From assembly GCA_964419055.1 (NCBI GenBank), contig CAYQNU010000023.1, forward strand, positions 1-43,127: a stretch of DNA of 43,127 nucleotides, given 5' to 3'. This document shows, piece after piece, positions 27,368 to 36,135 of the stretch; within the stretch, counting starts at the first letter, position 1, and each line of letters begins with the position of its first letter. Position numbers and translations under genes: made by a program. Source of the DNA: CAYQNU01 sp964419055. GTDB taxonomy: Bacteria > Bacteroidota > Bacteroidia > Flavobacteriales_D > Parvicellaceae. The notes below the pieces were generated by a model. That model had not been told where the DNA came from and made no database searches. It worked only from the letters and a program-made list of their open reading frames with translations.

Positions 27368-28267
27368 ATGAAAGTAATAGTTCTCATCATATCCATTCTA
27401 AGCATAATAGCAATGCATGCTCAACAAGATTTCTTGAAGAGCCAGTATATGTTCAATTTGTTTAGTATCAACCCTGCTTATGCTGGGAGCAGAGATGTGA
27501 TGGAAGTATCTTTATCACACCGTTCGCAATGGGTAGGGTTTGAAGGTGCGCCACAGACACAAGTGTTGAGTATTCACGCACCATTGACTAAAAAGAAAAT
27601 CGGTTTTGGATTACAATTATTTAATGATAAAATTGGGCCACGTCAAGTCACGGGTCTTAATACTGCATACGCTTATCATATTCGTTTAGGAAAAGGAAAG
27701 TTAGGTTTTGGATTACGTGCCAGTGCGCTTAATTATATGTATCGTTGGGACGAATTGAATTATCAAAACAACCAAGATGTGGTAATCGGTCAAGGAAATC
27801 AATCGGCATTATCCATCAACTTTGATTACGGAATGTACTACAAAGATCGTCTGCAATTTGCAGGATTTGAATTGGCGCATTTAGCACAAACTATGATTTC
27901 ATCAACTAGTATAGAAGGTAAATTAATTCCGCATTTATCCGCTTTTTATGGAAGAGCTTTTGAGATTAAGGAAAAAACTGCGTTAAAAGCTTCATTGCTT
28001 TTTAGAGGAAGCAAAGCAAGTAATTTTGCTGATATCAATGTTAGTGCATTTATTAGGCAAACTTTTTGGGTAGGATTGACTTATCGTACTAGTGGTTCAG
28101 CTGTTTTCATTGCTGAATATTATTTTAAACCTCAGTTTAGAATCGCCTACAGCTATGATTACCAGTTAAATGGATTGGCTACACATCAAAGTGGTTCGCA
28201 CGAAGTTTTTTTAGGATATGATTTTAAAATATTTAAAACGAATAACCTTTCACCTCGCTTATTTTAA
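27368..28267 (+). CDS. PorP/SprF family T9SS outer-membrane protein
   Basis: 299 residues with a short signal peptide ending MHAQ. Family signatures in order are FLKSQYMFNLFSINPAYAGS, SLSHRSQWVGFEGAP, SIHAPLTKKKIGFGLQLFND and a terminal GSHEVFLGYDFKIF. It is predicted to be an outer-membrane beta-barrel acting with the type B sorting protein encoded just upstream. Its stop codon is directly followed by the ATG of the next gene (TAA then ATG with no spacer), implying translational coupling and near-equal amounts. It is a diverged paralogue of the minus-strand copy at 17104. Confidence 0.93.
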   Translation: MKVIVLIISILSIIAMHAQQDFLKSQYMFNLFSINPAYAGSRDVMEVSLSHRSQWVGFEGAPQTQVLSIHAPLTKKKIGFGLQLFNDKIGPRQVTGLNTAYAYHIRLGKGKLGFGLRASALNYMYRWDELNYQNNQDVVIGQGNQSALSINFDYGMYYKDRLQFAGFELAHLAQTMISSTSIEGKLIPHLSAFYGRAFEIKEKTALKASLLFRGSKASNFADINVSAFIRQTFWVGLTYRTSGSAVFIAEYYFKPQFRIAYSYDYQLNGLATHQSGSHEVFLGYDFKIFKTNNLSPRLF

Positions 28268-30562
28268 ATGACGAAAAAAGTACGATATTATAGAGTTTTA
28301 CTGATTATTCTACTGCTTCCTTTGGGTTTGATGGCTCAAGTAAAAAAGGCCGAAAAATTAGCGGAAGAAAAACGTTATTTGGATGCTATTGAAGTGTACG
28401 AAAAGGCAATTAAAAAATCCCCTACAGGATTCAATTACAACGCTCTTGGTAATTTATATCAAAAAACAAAACAATATGCTAAAGCGAAAGAAGCTTTTTC
28501 AAAGGCATTGACATTTAGTGAATTGACAGAAACCAGATACATAGATTATGCAAAGATTTGCTTACAAACCGAAGATTTTGATGAAGCAAAAAAGTATTTT
28601 GAATTATATGAAAAGGAATCTAAAGGAGATTATAGAGCAGAATTATATGTTAAATCAATAAACGATATTGTTGGTTGGAAAAAGGAATCAAATGCTTGGG
28701 AAATCAATACGGTAGAAGGTATCAATACCTCAGCTAATGAATATTGTCCAAAAAGATATTTAAATGGATTGATATATGTAACCGAAGGTCAACCAGATTG
28801 GGTGAATTATATTGAATTCGAAGCTCTACATTCCAATTTCACAGATATTTATTATGCTCAAAGTAAATCGAATAACTTAACATTTAATAAAGGTAATCTA
28901 TTTTCACCTTTGCTAACTTCAGATTATCATGATGGTCCTGTAGCATTCATGCCCGATTCTTCTCAAGTATATTTTTGTAGGTTAATTCGCAATGGGAAAG
29001 CTGAAAAAATGCATCTGTACTTTGCAGATATTATAAATGGTGAAATTCAAAAACCACAAGAGTTTGATTACAATAATAATGAATACTCTATAATGCATCC
29101 AACCATAAGTTCAGATGGTAATTTTTTGTTCTTTGCATCCGATAAAAGTGGAAGTTTAGGTGGTTTTGATATTTTTGTTTGCCGTAAACAAAAAAAATAC
29201 GGATGGAGCGCACCAAGACCAATTCCAGGCTTGATAAACACTATTGGAAATGAAGTGTTTCCAACCTACCATAATGGTCATTTATATTTCTCCTCTGATG
29301 GACATTATGGTTACGGTGGTTTAGACGTGTTTGTTGCCAATGAAAATGAACAATTTAAAGTAATTCATAACCTCAAAGCTCCTTTAAATTCAGCTTATGA
29401 TGATTTTTCGCTAGATTTTACTTCTGATAAAACAGGCTATTTTTCTTCCAATAGAGTAGGAGGTAAAGGTGGAGACGATATTTACTACTTTAAACATTTG
29501 GATAAAATAGTTCAAGATGAATTTCCAACGTTGATGGGAGTTTTTGAATTTAAGCAATTGACTAAAGAAAACGTTACGTTAATACTTTTTGATGAAGAAG
29601 GTAATGAAATGTCGAGAGTTAAAACAGACGAATTTGGTAGGTTCGAATTTAGAAATTTAAATCCAGAGAAAAAGTTTAGTATTAAAGCGGATGGTGATTT
29701 TGAAGATGCAGAATTATTTATTACTAATGCCAATGGTGAAAAATTAGTGATGATGCGTAATGGTGAAGGAGGTGAATTTACCTTTAGACCTTTGAAATCT
29801 TCGGAAACAGAGTTAATGATTCCCATTATTGAAGAAGTTCCAACTTTCTTGACTATTCCCATTACAGGTTATGCATACAAATCGTTAAAGGGCGACTTAG
29901 GTTACAAAACGGAAGTGTTGATTTATGATAAAAATAACGAGTTAATAGCGCGAACATATACGGATAAAGAAGGGAATTTTTTCTTTAGAAATTTAGTGCC
30001 AGATGAGTATTATCAAATTAAGGTAATTACTGAAGCGGATGTTCAAATTGTGTTAATGAACAATCGAGGCGAAAAGTATGAAGATATTGATAAATTGAGT
30101 GCCTCCGAGTTTATTTTTAGAAGATTAAAGTATGATGAGGTAGGTTTGAAAATCATTAATGAGGAAAATGTGATCATCCAGATTAGGAAAAATGAAAAGT
30201 TTGGTTTACCCAGTATTTATTATGATTATAACAGCTCTGAAATAAATGCTCAATCAGCAGAAGAATTGGATAAATTATTCATTTTAATGAAAAAAAATCC
30301 CCATGTTCAAGTAGTTTTTGAATCACATACAGATAGTAGAGGTAAAGATGATTATAACCTAAAACTTTCTGAAAAAAGAGCCGAAAGCGCTGTGAACTAT
30401 TTAGAGAAAAAAGGAATACCTAAAGAACGTTTAATGGCAAAAGGATATGGTGAAACCAAATTGCTCAATAAGTGTTCAAATGGAAGCGAATGCAGTGAAG
30501 ATGATCACGCATTAAATAGACGAACGGAAATTAGTATTACAGGTCAAGCAGTTAGTTTTTAA
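28268..30562 (+). CDS. PorE-like OmpA family protein with two CRD modules
   Basis: 764 residues. Order: signal peptide (about 1-23, ends LMAQ), TPR (about 25-120, with YEKAIKKSPTGFNYNALGN), PD40 propeller (about 150-400, with SDGNFLFFASDKSGSLGGFD and LYFSSDGHYGYGGLDVF), two carboxypeptidase-regulatory-like modules (about 415-510 and 530-620), and OmpA domain (about 640-764, with ESHTDSRGKDDYN, LSEKRAES and a closing NRRTEISI). The doubled CRD makes it about 120 residues longer than the PorE-like protein at 15145. It begins on the base after the PorP/SprF stop, so it is co-translated with it. Likely role: coupling the PorP/SprF partner to peptidoglycan for T9SS export. Confidence 0.9.
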   Translation: MTKKVRYYRVLLIILLLPLGLMAQVKKAEKLAEEKRYLDAIEVYEKAIKKSPTGFNYNALGNLYQKTKQYAKAKEAFSKALTFSELTETRYIDYAKICLQTEDFDEAKKYFELYEKESKGDYRAELYVKSINDIVGWKKESNAWEINTVEGINTSANEYCPKRYLNGLIYVTEGQPDWVNYIEFEALHSNFTDIYYAQSKSNNLTFNKGNLFSPLLTSDYHDGPVAFMPDSSQVYFCRLIRNGKAEKMHLYFADIINGEIQKPQEFDYNNNEYSIMHPTISSDGNFLFFASDKSGSLGGFDIFVCRKQKKYGWSAPRPIPGLINTIGNEVFPTYHNGHLYFSSDGHYGYGGLDVFVANENEQFKVIHNLKAPLNSAYDDFSLDFTSDKTGYFSSNRVGGKGGDDIYYFKHLDKIVQDEFPTLMGVFEFKQLTKENVTLILFDEEGNEMSRVKTDEFGRFEFRNLNPEKKFSIKADGDFEDAELFITNANGEKLVMMRNGEGGEFTFRPLKSSETELMIPIIEEVPTFLTIPITGYAYKSLKGDLGYKTEVLIYDKNNELIARTYTDKEGNFFFRNLVPDEYYQIKVITEADVQIVLMNNRGEKYEDIDKLSASEFIFRRLKYDEVGLKIINEENVIIQIRKNEKFGLPSIYYDYNSSEINAQSAEELDKLFILMKKNPHVQVVFESHTDSRGKDDYNLKLSEKRAESAVNYLEKKGIPKERLMAKGYGETKLLNKCSNGSECSEDDHALNRRTEISITGQAVSF

Positions 30563-30592
30563 TGAAGTAAAATAATTGGTCTTAGTATTTTT

Positions 30593-30634
30593 GTTATTGG
30601 GTGACAATTATAGCTTATTAAGCTAATAATTTTG
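30593..30634 (+). promoter_or_regulatory. Promoter of the sensor kinase gene with palindrome
   Basis: TAATTTTG at 30627-30634 is an exact -7 element. The perfect palindrome TAGCTTA-T-TAAGCTA (30611-30625) fills the spacer directly before it. At 30593-30603, GTTATTGGGTG matches 8 of 11 bases of GGTTTTGGGTA from the box in front of the regulator gene, at the same distance from the -7 element. Confidence 0.55.
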
Positions 30635-30670
30635 CTCTATTTTAATCATTAGAAGTATAATTGTATCCTA

Positions 30671-32533
30671 ATGAAACTGCATAGAAAACGCTACTTTTTA
30701 ATCCTTTTGACACATTTGGTTTTCATTAATGTATACATAGGGAATGAAGAAGTGGATACCATTTTTTTGAGTCCGAATACTGAAAAACCAGTCAACCTAA
30801 CAAATAGGGGATTTATTTTTATAGACAGTACAGAAATATGGGAAAATAATGGTCTGGAGACATTTAGAGATACTATTGTTTCTTTTAAGAGGTATAGAAA
30901 GAATGTGTTCAAGTATAGAAATTCCTTTTCAGCAATATTTACATTTTTTTTGAAAACAAATGCATCATTTGCTCAAAATTACGTTTTGGAGTTTACTAAT
31001 TCAGAAGTTGATGATATTCAGATAATGCTATTTCAAAATGATTCAATCTTTTGGATTTCAGAAAAAACAGGTGATAAATATGTGTTTAATTCAAGAGAAA
31101 TAAATCATAGGTTTTTTGCATTTGAATTAAATCTTCAACCCAATAGCAAATATCAACTAGTACTAGCAGTAAATAAAAAAGACCGAACATTAACATCCAA
31201 TATATTTGTTTTTAGTAAAGAAAATTGGGATATTAAAATTCAAGGTGACGCCCTTTTTAATGGTGTTTTTCAAGGATTATTTATTTCTTTTATTTTGATT
31301 GGGATTATTATGTTTGTTTTTTTAAAACAGATTATTTTTTTGTATTATGGTTTATATGCTTTAATGGTTTTTTTTCTTCTATTCACCATAAATGGATATT
31401 CATTTCAATATATTTATCCTAACCACCCAATTGTCCAACAACAATCAACAATTATCATTCAAATTGCAGGATTAATTTTTCTAAATCTTTATGCTTTCAA
31501 GTTTGTTCAATTCAATTTGTATAATAAAGTTTATGCAAAGATTAAATATTTCCTTGTTGGATTGTATTCCTTCTTTATTTTGTTGGCCTTTTTATCAATT
31601 TGGTTTCCATTTACTAATCAGAAGCCTTTAGCAATTATCCTATACATTTTTGAGTTTTTAAACTTTACCTCACTTCTGCTTATACCTCTATTTATTTATG
31701 TTAAACATAAGAAAAAGGAAGCGTTAGTTTTTTTTCTATCCTATGCATTTGTAGGGGTGTCATTGTTTTATGCTATTTTATCTTTTTTGATTGAAGACCT
31801 ACCTTATGTGCCAATGATGACTACATTGAACTTCGCTTTATTCATTGAAATGATTTCTCTTTTGTTGTATATGGTTTTTAATTACCGGTCTATTTTACAA
31901 CAAAAAATTGTTGCAGAAAATCAGTTATTTGAAAGTCAAAAACTAAATCAACAAGCATTTATAGATGGTCAAGAAAAGGAAAAACGAGAAATAGCCTTAA
32001 ATATTCACGATAACATTTCATCTAATTTATTTGCCCTAAAAAATAAAATTAACTTAATACCTATCAGCGAAGTGGAATTATTAAATAATGATATTGATAT
32101 TATTTCAAAAGAACTTAGGGATATCAGTCACGAATTATTGCCAGCTACATTAGAGGATTTAGGACTTGAAAGTGCTTTAAATGATTTACTCCAAAATTTT
32201 TCTTCTTTTTTTGTTGTTCACCTTCATTGTCAGGACTTACCGAAAAATATTTCAAAAAATATGAGCATACATATTTATCGTATTTTTCAAGAATTGCTTA
32301 AAAATGCTGCAAAGCATGCCAATGCCAAGAATGTGTATGTACAACTTTTTGGAGAAACAGATTCTCTAGAAATACAATATGAAGATGATGGTGTAGGTTT
32401 TACAAAAAGTAGTAAAAATATCGGCTTGGGATTCAAAAGTATTAACTATCGTGTTAATCTGTTAAAAGGAAATATATCTGTTGAATCTGAAGTAAATAAA
32501 GGGCTTTTAATTAATATTTCAATACCTTATTAA
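30671..32533 (+). CDS. 7TMR-DISM sensor histidine kinase (HisKA_3, NarX/UhpB type)
   Basis: 620-residue inner-membrane kinase. Order: signal peptide (about 1-22); extracytoplasmic 7TMR-DISM type 2 domain (about 35-185); about seven transmembrane helices (about 195-410); coiled-coil linker; dimerisation/phosphoacceptor domain with His446 in EKREIALNIHDNISSNL; and HATPase_c (about 520-620). ATPase motifs are FQELLKNAAKHA (N box) and YEDDGVGF (G1). It should sense an envelope signal and phosphorylate the NarL-type regulator encoded 63 bases downstream. The regulator's promoter box begins at the kinase stop codon, so the two genes can be expressed separately. Confidence 0.93.
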   Translation: MKLHRKRYFLILLTHLVFINVYIGNEEVDTIFLSPNTEKPVNLTNRGFIFIDSTEIWENNGLETFRDTIVSFKRYRKNVFKYRNSFSAIFTFFLKTNASFAQNYVLEFTNSEVDDIQIMLFQNDSIFWISEKTGDKYVFNSREINHRFFAFELNLQPNSKYQLVLAVNKKDRTLTSNIFVFSKENWDIKIQGDALFNGVFQGLFISFILIGIIMFVFLKQIIFLYYGLYALMVFFLLFTINGYSFQYIYPNHPIVQQQSTIIIQIAGLIFLNLYAFKFVQFNLYNKVYAKIKYFLVGLYSFFILLAFLSIWFPFTNQKPLAIILYIFEFLNFTSLLLIPLFIYVKHKKKEALVFFLSYAFVGVSLFYAILSFLIEDLPYVPMMTTLNFALFIEMISLLLYMVFNYRSILQQKIVAENQLFESQKLNQQAFIDGQEKEKREIALNIHDNISSNLFALKNKINLIPISEVELLNNDIDIISKELRDISHELLPATLEDLGLESALNDLLQNFSSFFVVHLHCQDLPKNISKNMSIHIYRIFQELLKNAAKHANAKNVYVQLFGETDSLEIQYEDDGVGFTKSSKNIGLGFKSINYRVNLLKGNISVESEVNKGLLINISIPY

Positions 32534-32580
32534 ATCGTGGTTTTGGGTATTTTTTGACAACTTTTTTATCTATAATATTG
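32532..32580 (+). promoter_or_regulatory. Regulon box plus -7 element before the response regulator
   Basis: A box ATCGTGGTTTTGGGTATTT (within 32532-32552, 18 of 21 bases shared with the copy at 38053) is followed by exactly 20 nt and TAATATTG (32573-32580, one mismatch to TAnnTTTG). The spacing equals that at 38053 and 39471, suggesting an activator site overlapping the -33 region and autoregulation. Confidence 0.6.
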
Positions 32581-32596
32581 CAAAATGTTAATTTAA

Positions 32597-33226
32597 ATGA
32601 GAAAGATGAAAGTATTAGTGGTTGATAATCATGATTTAATTTTACATAGTTTAACTCAAATGTTAAAGGAGGAGAATATAGCCAGTGAAATTCTTACAGC
32701 TGGGAATGTTACAGAAGGAGTTGAAAAAGCAATAGAGTTAAAGCCCAATTTAATTATAAGTGACTATAAAATGGGTAACGGAAATGGATTAGAACTTTTT
32801 AATGAATTACGATCTAAAGGTATTTATTGTAAGTTCTTAATTATTTCGATGATTGATGAAGGGGCACTTATAAATATGCTCTATAATGAGGGTGTTGATG
32901 GTTATATAAATAAAGAATCTTCAAAAAGTGAAATTATTAATGGGATTACTCAAATAATTCAAGGAAATAAATACCTGTGTGAACTCTCAAGAAAATCATT
33001 AAAAAATTTCAAAGCTACGCATTCAGATAATAAATTTCTATCTAAACGAGAGTTAGAAATTTTGAAATTGGTAGTTCAAGAAAGAAAAAATCAAGATATT
33101 GCTGAGTTATTAAATATTACTGTTTCTACCGTTGAAACACATAAAAAAAATCTAATAAAAAAATTAGGAGTAAAATCCTCTATTGGGTTGGTTAAATATT
33201 CTTTGGATAATAAGATTTTTGAGTAA
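32597..33226 (+). CDS. NarL/FixJ family response regulator
   Basis: 209 residues. The receiver domain (about 4-120) has VVDNHD for the acidic pocket, phosphoacceptor Asp56 in IISDYKMGNGNG, and the conserved Lys in GYINKESSKSE. A LuxR-type helix-turn-helix (about 145-205) reads LSKRELEILKLVVQ and TVSTVETHKKNLIKKLGV. An in-frame ATG three codons later is an equally good start. As the cognate of the kinase just upstream, it is the best candidate to bind the box shared by its own promoter and those at 38053 and 39471. The next gene, a WD40-caspase, starts 26 bases after the stop and is probably in the same transcript. Confidence 0.93.
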   Translation: MRKMKVLVVDNHDLILHSLTQMLKEENIASEILTAGNVTEGVEKAIELKPNLIISDYKMGNGNGLELFNELRSKGIYCKFLIISMIDEGALINMLYNEGVDGYINKESSKSEIINGITQIIQGNKYLCELSRKSLKNFKATHSDNKFLSKRELEILKLVVQERKNQDIAELLNITVSTVETHKKNLIKKLGVKSSIGLVKYSLDNKIFE

Positions 33227-33252
33227 ATAATAAAATAGTTAACTAATTTCTT

Positions 33253-36120
33253 GTGAATTTAATTTTTAAAATACTTGTAAGCTTCATTTTTTTTTTGAAA
33301 ATCACCATTTTTTTTGCGCAAGTACCTGTTATTCAGACAGGTCATTCTGGGGCAGTTCTTTCAGTTTGTTTCTTAAACCATTCGGAATTTATAACTGGCG
33401 GTGAAGATGGTAAGTTAATTGTTTGGGATATTCTTACAGGTCGGCAAAAATTATCTTGGCAAGCACATTCCTCAAATATTGAAGAAATCAAATTCAAAAA
33501 CAACACAATTTTAACTTCTTCTTCAGGGGATAACTTAATTAAAGTTTGGGATTTAAATTTTAATTTACTCGACAAAATTGGACCATTTAGTACTGGAATA
33601 AATAGTTTTGATGTTTTAGATGAATTAAATGAGATTTTTATCGGGGGAGATTATTTGTATCGGTATAAAAATGAGATTAAAAAATTAGACACATTACGTG
33701 TTATTTCTTCCTATCAATTTGAGTCTGTTTACACACATAATAACACGGTTCTTGTTGGTGGAGGGTATGATGAACATGGGTTTTTGATAGATGTCAAAGA
33801 GTTAAAACAAATAGGGTTGTTTAAGCAAATTACTTCTGCTGGTTTTTCAACCAATAATAAAGTGTATTTAGGTGGAAAATATGGAAATTTAAGATGTTTT
33901 GATTTAGTTACCAAGACTTCAAAATCTCTTTCACTACAATCCTCTTTCACAAAAATCAATAAAATTGCCGTAATTGAGGATGTATTAATAATAGCAGATG
34001 ATGAAGGTAATTTACATGTTAGAAATGAAGCTAACTTTAAACCCATCTATACTTCCAAAATTCACAACGGATCAATAGAAGGATTTGCAGTTTCTCCCGA
34101 TAATAAAAGTATTGTAACTGTTGGTAGTGATGGTAAAATATTCTTGAGAGAGTTACAATCTGGATGGCTCTTGCAATCATTTATGAGCACTTGTGCTCCA
34201 ATTATTTCATTCAAAAGTTTTGATGAAGGTAGTTATGCAGTGGTCTATGATGATGGAAGTATGCGCGTTTGGAATGTAATTACCAATACAGTGTTTTCCA
34301 AAAAAATTTCTCCAACAGCACTGATGCAAAAAAACAATTGGCACTTTTTAATAGATGAAATTGTCTCGGTTGATCAGTTAAAAATGAAAATAAATTTTTA
34401 TAAAATTAAATCTGCTGAAAACAATTATAACCAAGCAGTAAAAATTGAAAAATGGGAAGCTGTATGGGATTATATGTCACAAGAGTTGGTGATTGCAAAA
34501 TTGAATCAACGTGTCCAAAATAATCCAACAGGCACAAACTGGAAATCTTATTTATTAGAGGCTAAACTTTTTTCAAAAAGAAAACAATTGGCATCTATTC
34601 TACTGGAATCAAACAATAAAGCAAATCATCATCCAACGGATTATTGCATTGATGACCGATTAGGAGTGCTTTCTGTTGCTTCCGAAGAAGGATTTATTGA
34701 TTTTTATAATTTAGAAACTAAAGAATTTATCTGTTCATCTGTATTGTTAGGATACAATGACTTTTTATATATTAATTCCGAAAATTATTACTTTACTTCA
34801 AAAGGAGCATTAAATTTTGTAGGTTTTTTAGCAGAAAATAAAATGGTTGGTTTTCAACAGTTTGATCTCTATTTTAATCGACCTGATTTTGTGCTTTCTA
34901 AATTACCATTCGTGAGTAATGAATTTGTGGAGCAACTTTCAAAAGCAGTTGCTAAAAGACATTTAAAATTAAAAGAATCAAGTAAAGAAATCCCTACTTT
35001 GGATAAATTACCTCAAATCAAATTGCATTTACCAGAAGAACGAAAATCACTTTCTCCAATATATACGTTTCAGTTGGAAGCCTCTTCTAATAATCAACTT
35101 TCTCAATTAAATGTTCTCATTAATGGCGTTCCTGAAAATGAAATAGGAGGTAAAGTTTTGTCTGGAAATGTATTTAAAGACACCATTGCCATTCAATTGA
35201 ATAATGGGTTGAATTCAATAGAAGTTTATGTTGAAGACAAACAGGGCTTTCGATCTTTATTGCTTTCGTTTGATGTGGAAGGTGTTTTCAAAATTCGACC
35301 TCCAGAATTATATATTGCAACAATAGGTGTATCAAAATATCAACAAGTCGATTACAATTTAAGGTATGCTGAAAAAGACGCTGTAGATTTTAATAAATTA
35401 TTTGTAGAAAATAATTATTTTAAAAAAACAAACAGCCTAGTTCTTTTAAATGAAGAAGTTACGATTGAAAGTCTTCAGAAGATTAAATCGTTTTTTGCCT
35501 TAGCTCAACAACAAGATGTAATCATTTTATTTATAGCCGGTCACGGAGTATTAGATGCTAATTTTAACTATTATATTGCTACTTATGATATGGATTTTTA
35601 TGCTCCAGAAAATAGAGGTATTCCTTATTCAAAAATATCCGAAATCTATAATAATGTACAATCCCGAAATAAAGTCATATTATTAGATGCATGTCATTCA
35701 GGAGAATTGGATACAACCGAAACAGTGGTGTCAAATAATGTAGATGATACTGCTGAAAACGAAGATGTAGAATTTAGAGCAGCAGGAATTAATGTGAAAA
35801 ATTCAAAATCAGGTAAAAGTGCTTTGGATTTATCAAAAATGTTATTTGCAGATGTGTCTGATTCGGATGGTTCTACAGTTATTTCATCAGCTTCTGGAAC
35901 TGAATATGCTATGGAAAGTTCAAAGTGGGGTAATGGATTGTTTACCTATTGTTGCATTGAAGGTATAAGAACCAAAAAAGCAGATCTTAATCAAGATAAA
36001 AAAATAACGGTAAGTGAGTTGAGAAGATATGTAAATAACAGGGTTCAAGAATTATCAAACGGTAAACAAAACCCTTCTTCAAGAGTCGAAAATGTTAAAA
36101 ATGATTTCGTATTATATTAA
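33253..36120 (+). CDS. Exported WD40-repeat caspase-family protease (C14, orthocaspase-like)
   Basis: 955 residues starting with GTG. Order: signal peptide (about 1-23, ends IFFAQ); WD40 propeller (about 28-370, with HSGAVLSVCFLNHSEFITGG, GKLIVWDI, DNLIKVWDL and GSMRVWNV); a linker and second partial propeller (about 370-580); an Ig-like region (about 590-680); and a caspase domain (about 690-955). The catalytic dyad is present: His764 in LFIAGHGVLD and Cys814 in ILLDACHSG. Prokaryotic members usually cut after Lys or Arg. The signal peptide places it outside the cytoplasm, and there is no T9SS sorting domain, so it is likely periplasmic. It is followed after 15 bases by an outer-membrane protein gene. 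The substrate is unknown. Confidence 0.9.
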   Translation: MNLIFKILVSFIFFLKITIFFAQVPVIQTGHSGAVLSVCFLNHSEFITGGEDGKLIVWDILTGRQKLSWQAHSSNIEEIKFKNNTILTSSSGDNLIKVWDLNFNLLDKIGPFSTGINSFDVLDELNEIFIGGDYLYRYKNEIKKLDTLRVISSYQFESVYTHNNTVLVGGGYDEHGFLIDVKELKQIGLFKQITSAGFSTNNKVYLGGKYGNLRCFDLVTKTSKSLSLQSSFTKINKIAVIEDVLIIADDEGNLHVRNEANFKPIYTSKIHNGSIEGFAVSPDNKSIVTVGSDGKIFLRELQSGWLLQSFMSTCAPIISFKSFDEGSYAVVYDDGSMRVWNVITNTVFSKKISPTALMQKNNWHFLIDEIVSVDQLKMKINFYKIKSAENNYNQAVKIEKWEAVWDYMSQELVIAKLNQRVQNNPTGTNWKSYLLEAKLFSKRKQLASILLESNNKANHHPTDYCIDDRLGVLSVASEEGFIDFYNLETKEFICSSVLLGYNDFLYINSENYYFTSKGALNFVGFLAENKMVGFQQFDLYFNRPDFVLSKLPFVSNEFVEQLSKAVAKRHLKLKESSKEIPTLDKLPQIKLHLPEERKSLSPIYTFQLEASSNNQLSQLNVLINGVPENEIGGKVLSGNVFKDTIAIQLNNGLNSIEVYVEDKQGFRSLLLSFDVEGVFKIRPPELYIATIGVSKYQQVDYNLRYAEKDAVDFNKLFVENNYFKKTNSLVLLNEEVTIESLQKIKSFFALAQQQDVIILFIAGHGVLDANFNYYIATYDMDFYAPENRGIPYSKISEIYNNVQSRNKVILLDACHSGELDTTETVVSNNVDDTAENEDVEFRAAGINVKNSKSGKSALDLSKMLFADVSDSDGSTVISSASGTEYAMESSKWGNGLFTYCCIEGIRTKKADLNQDKKITVSELRRYVNNRVQELSNGKQNPSSRVENVKNDFVLY

Positions 36121-36135
36121 TTCAAATGATAGATA

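Noticed and set aside
33253..36120. Intracellular abortive-infection caspase effector
   Set aside because: The signal peptide and exported neighbours argue for an envelope location; no NTPase or nuclease partner genes are adjacent.
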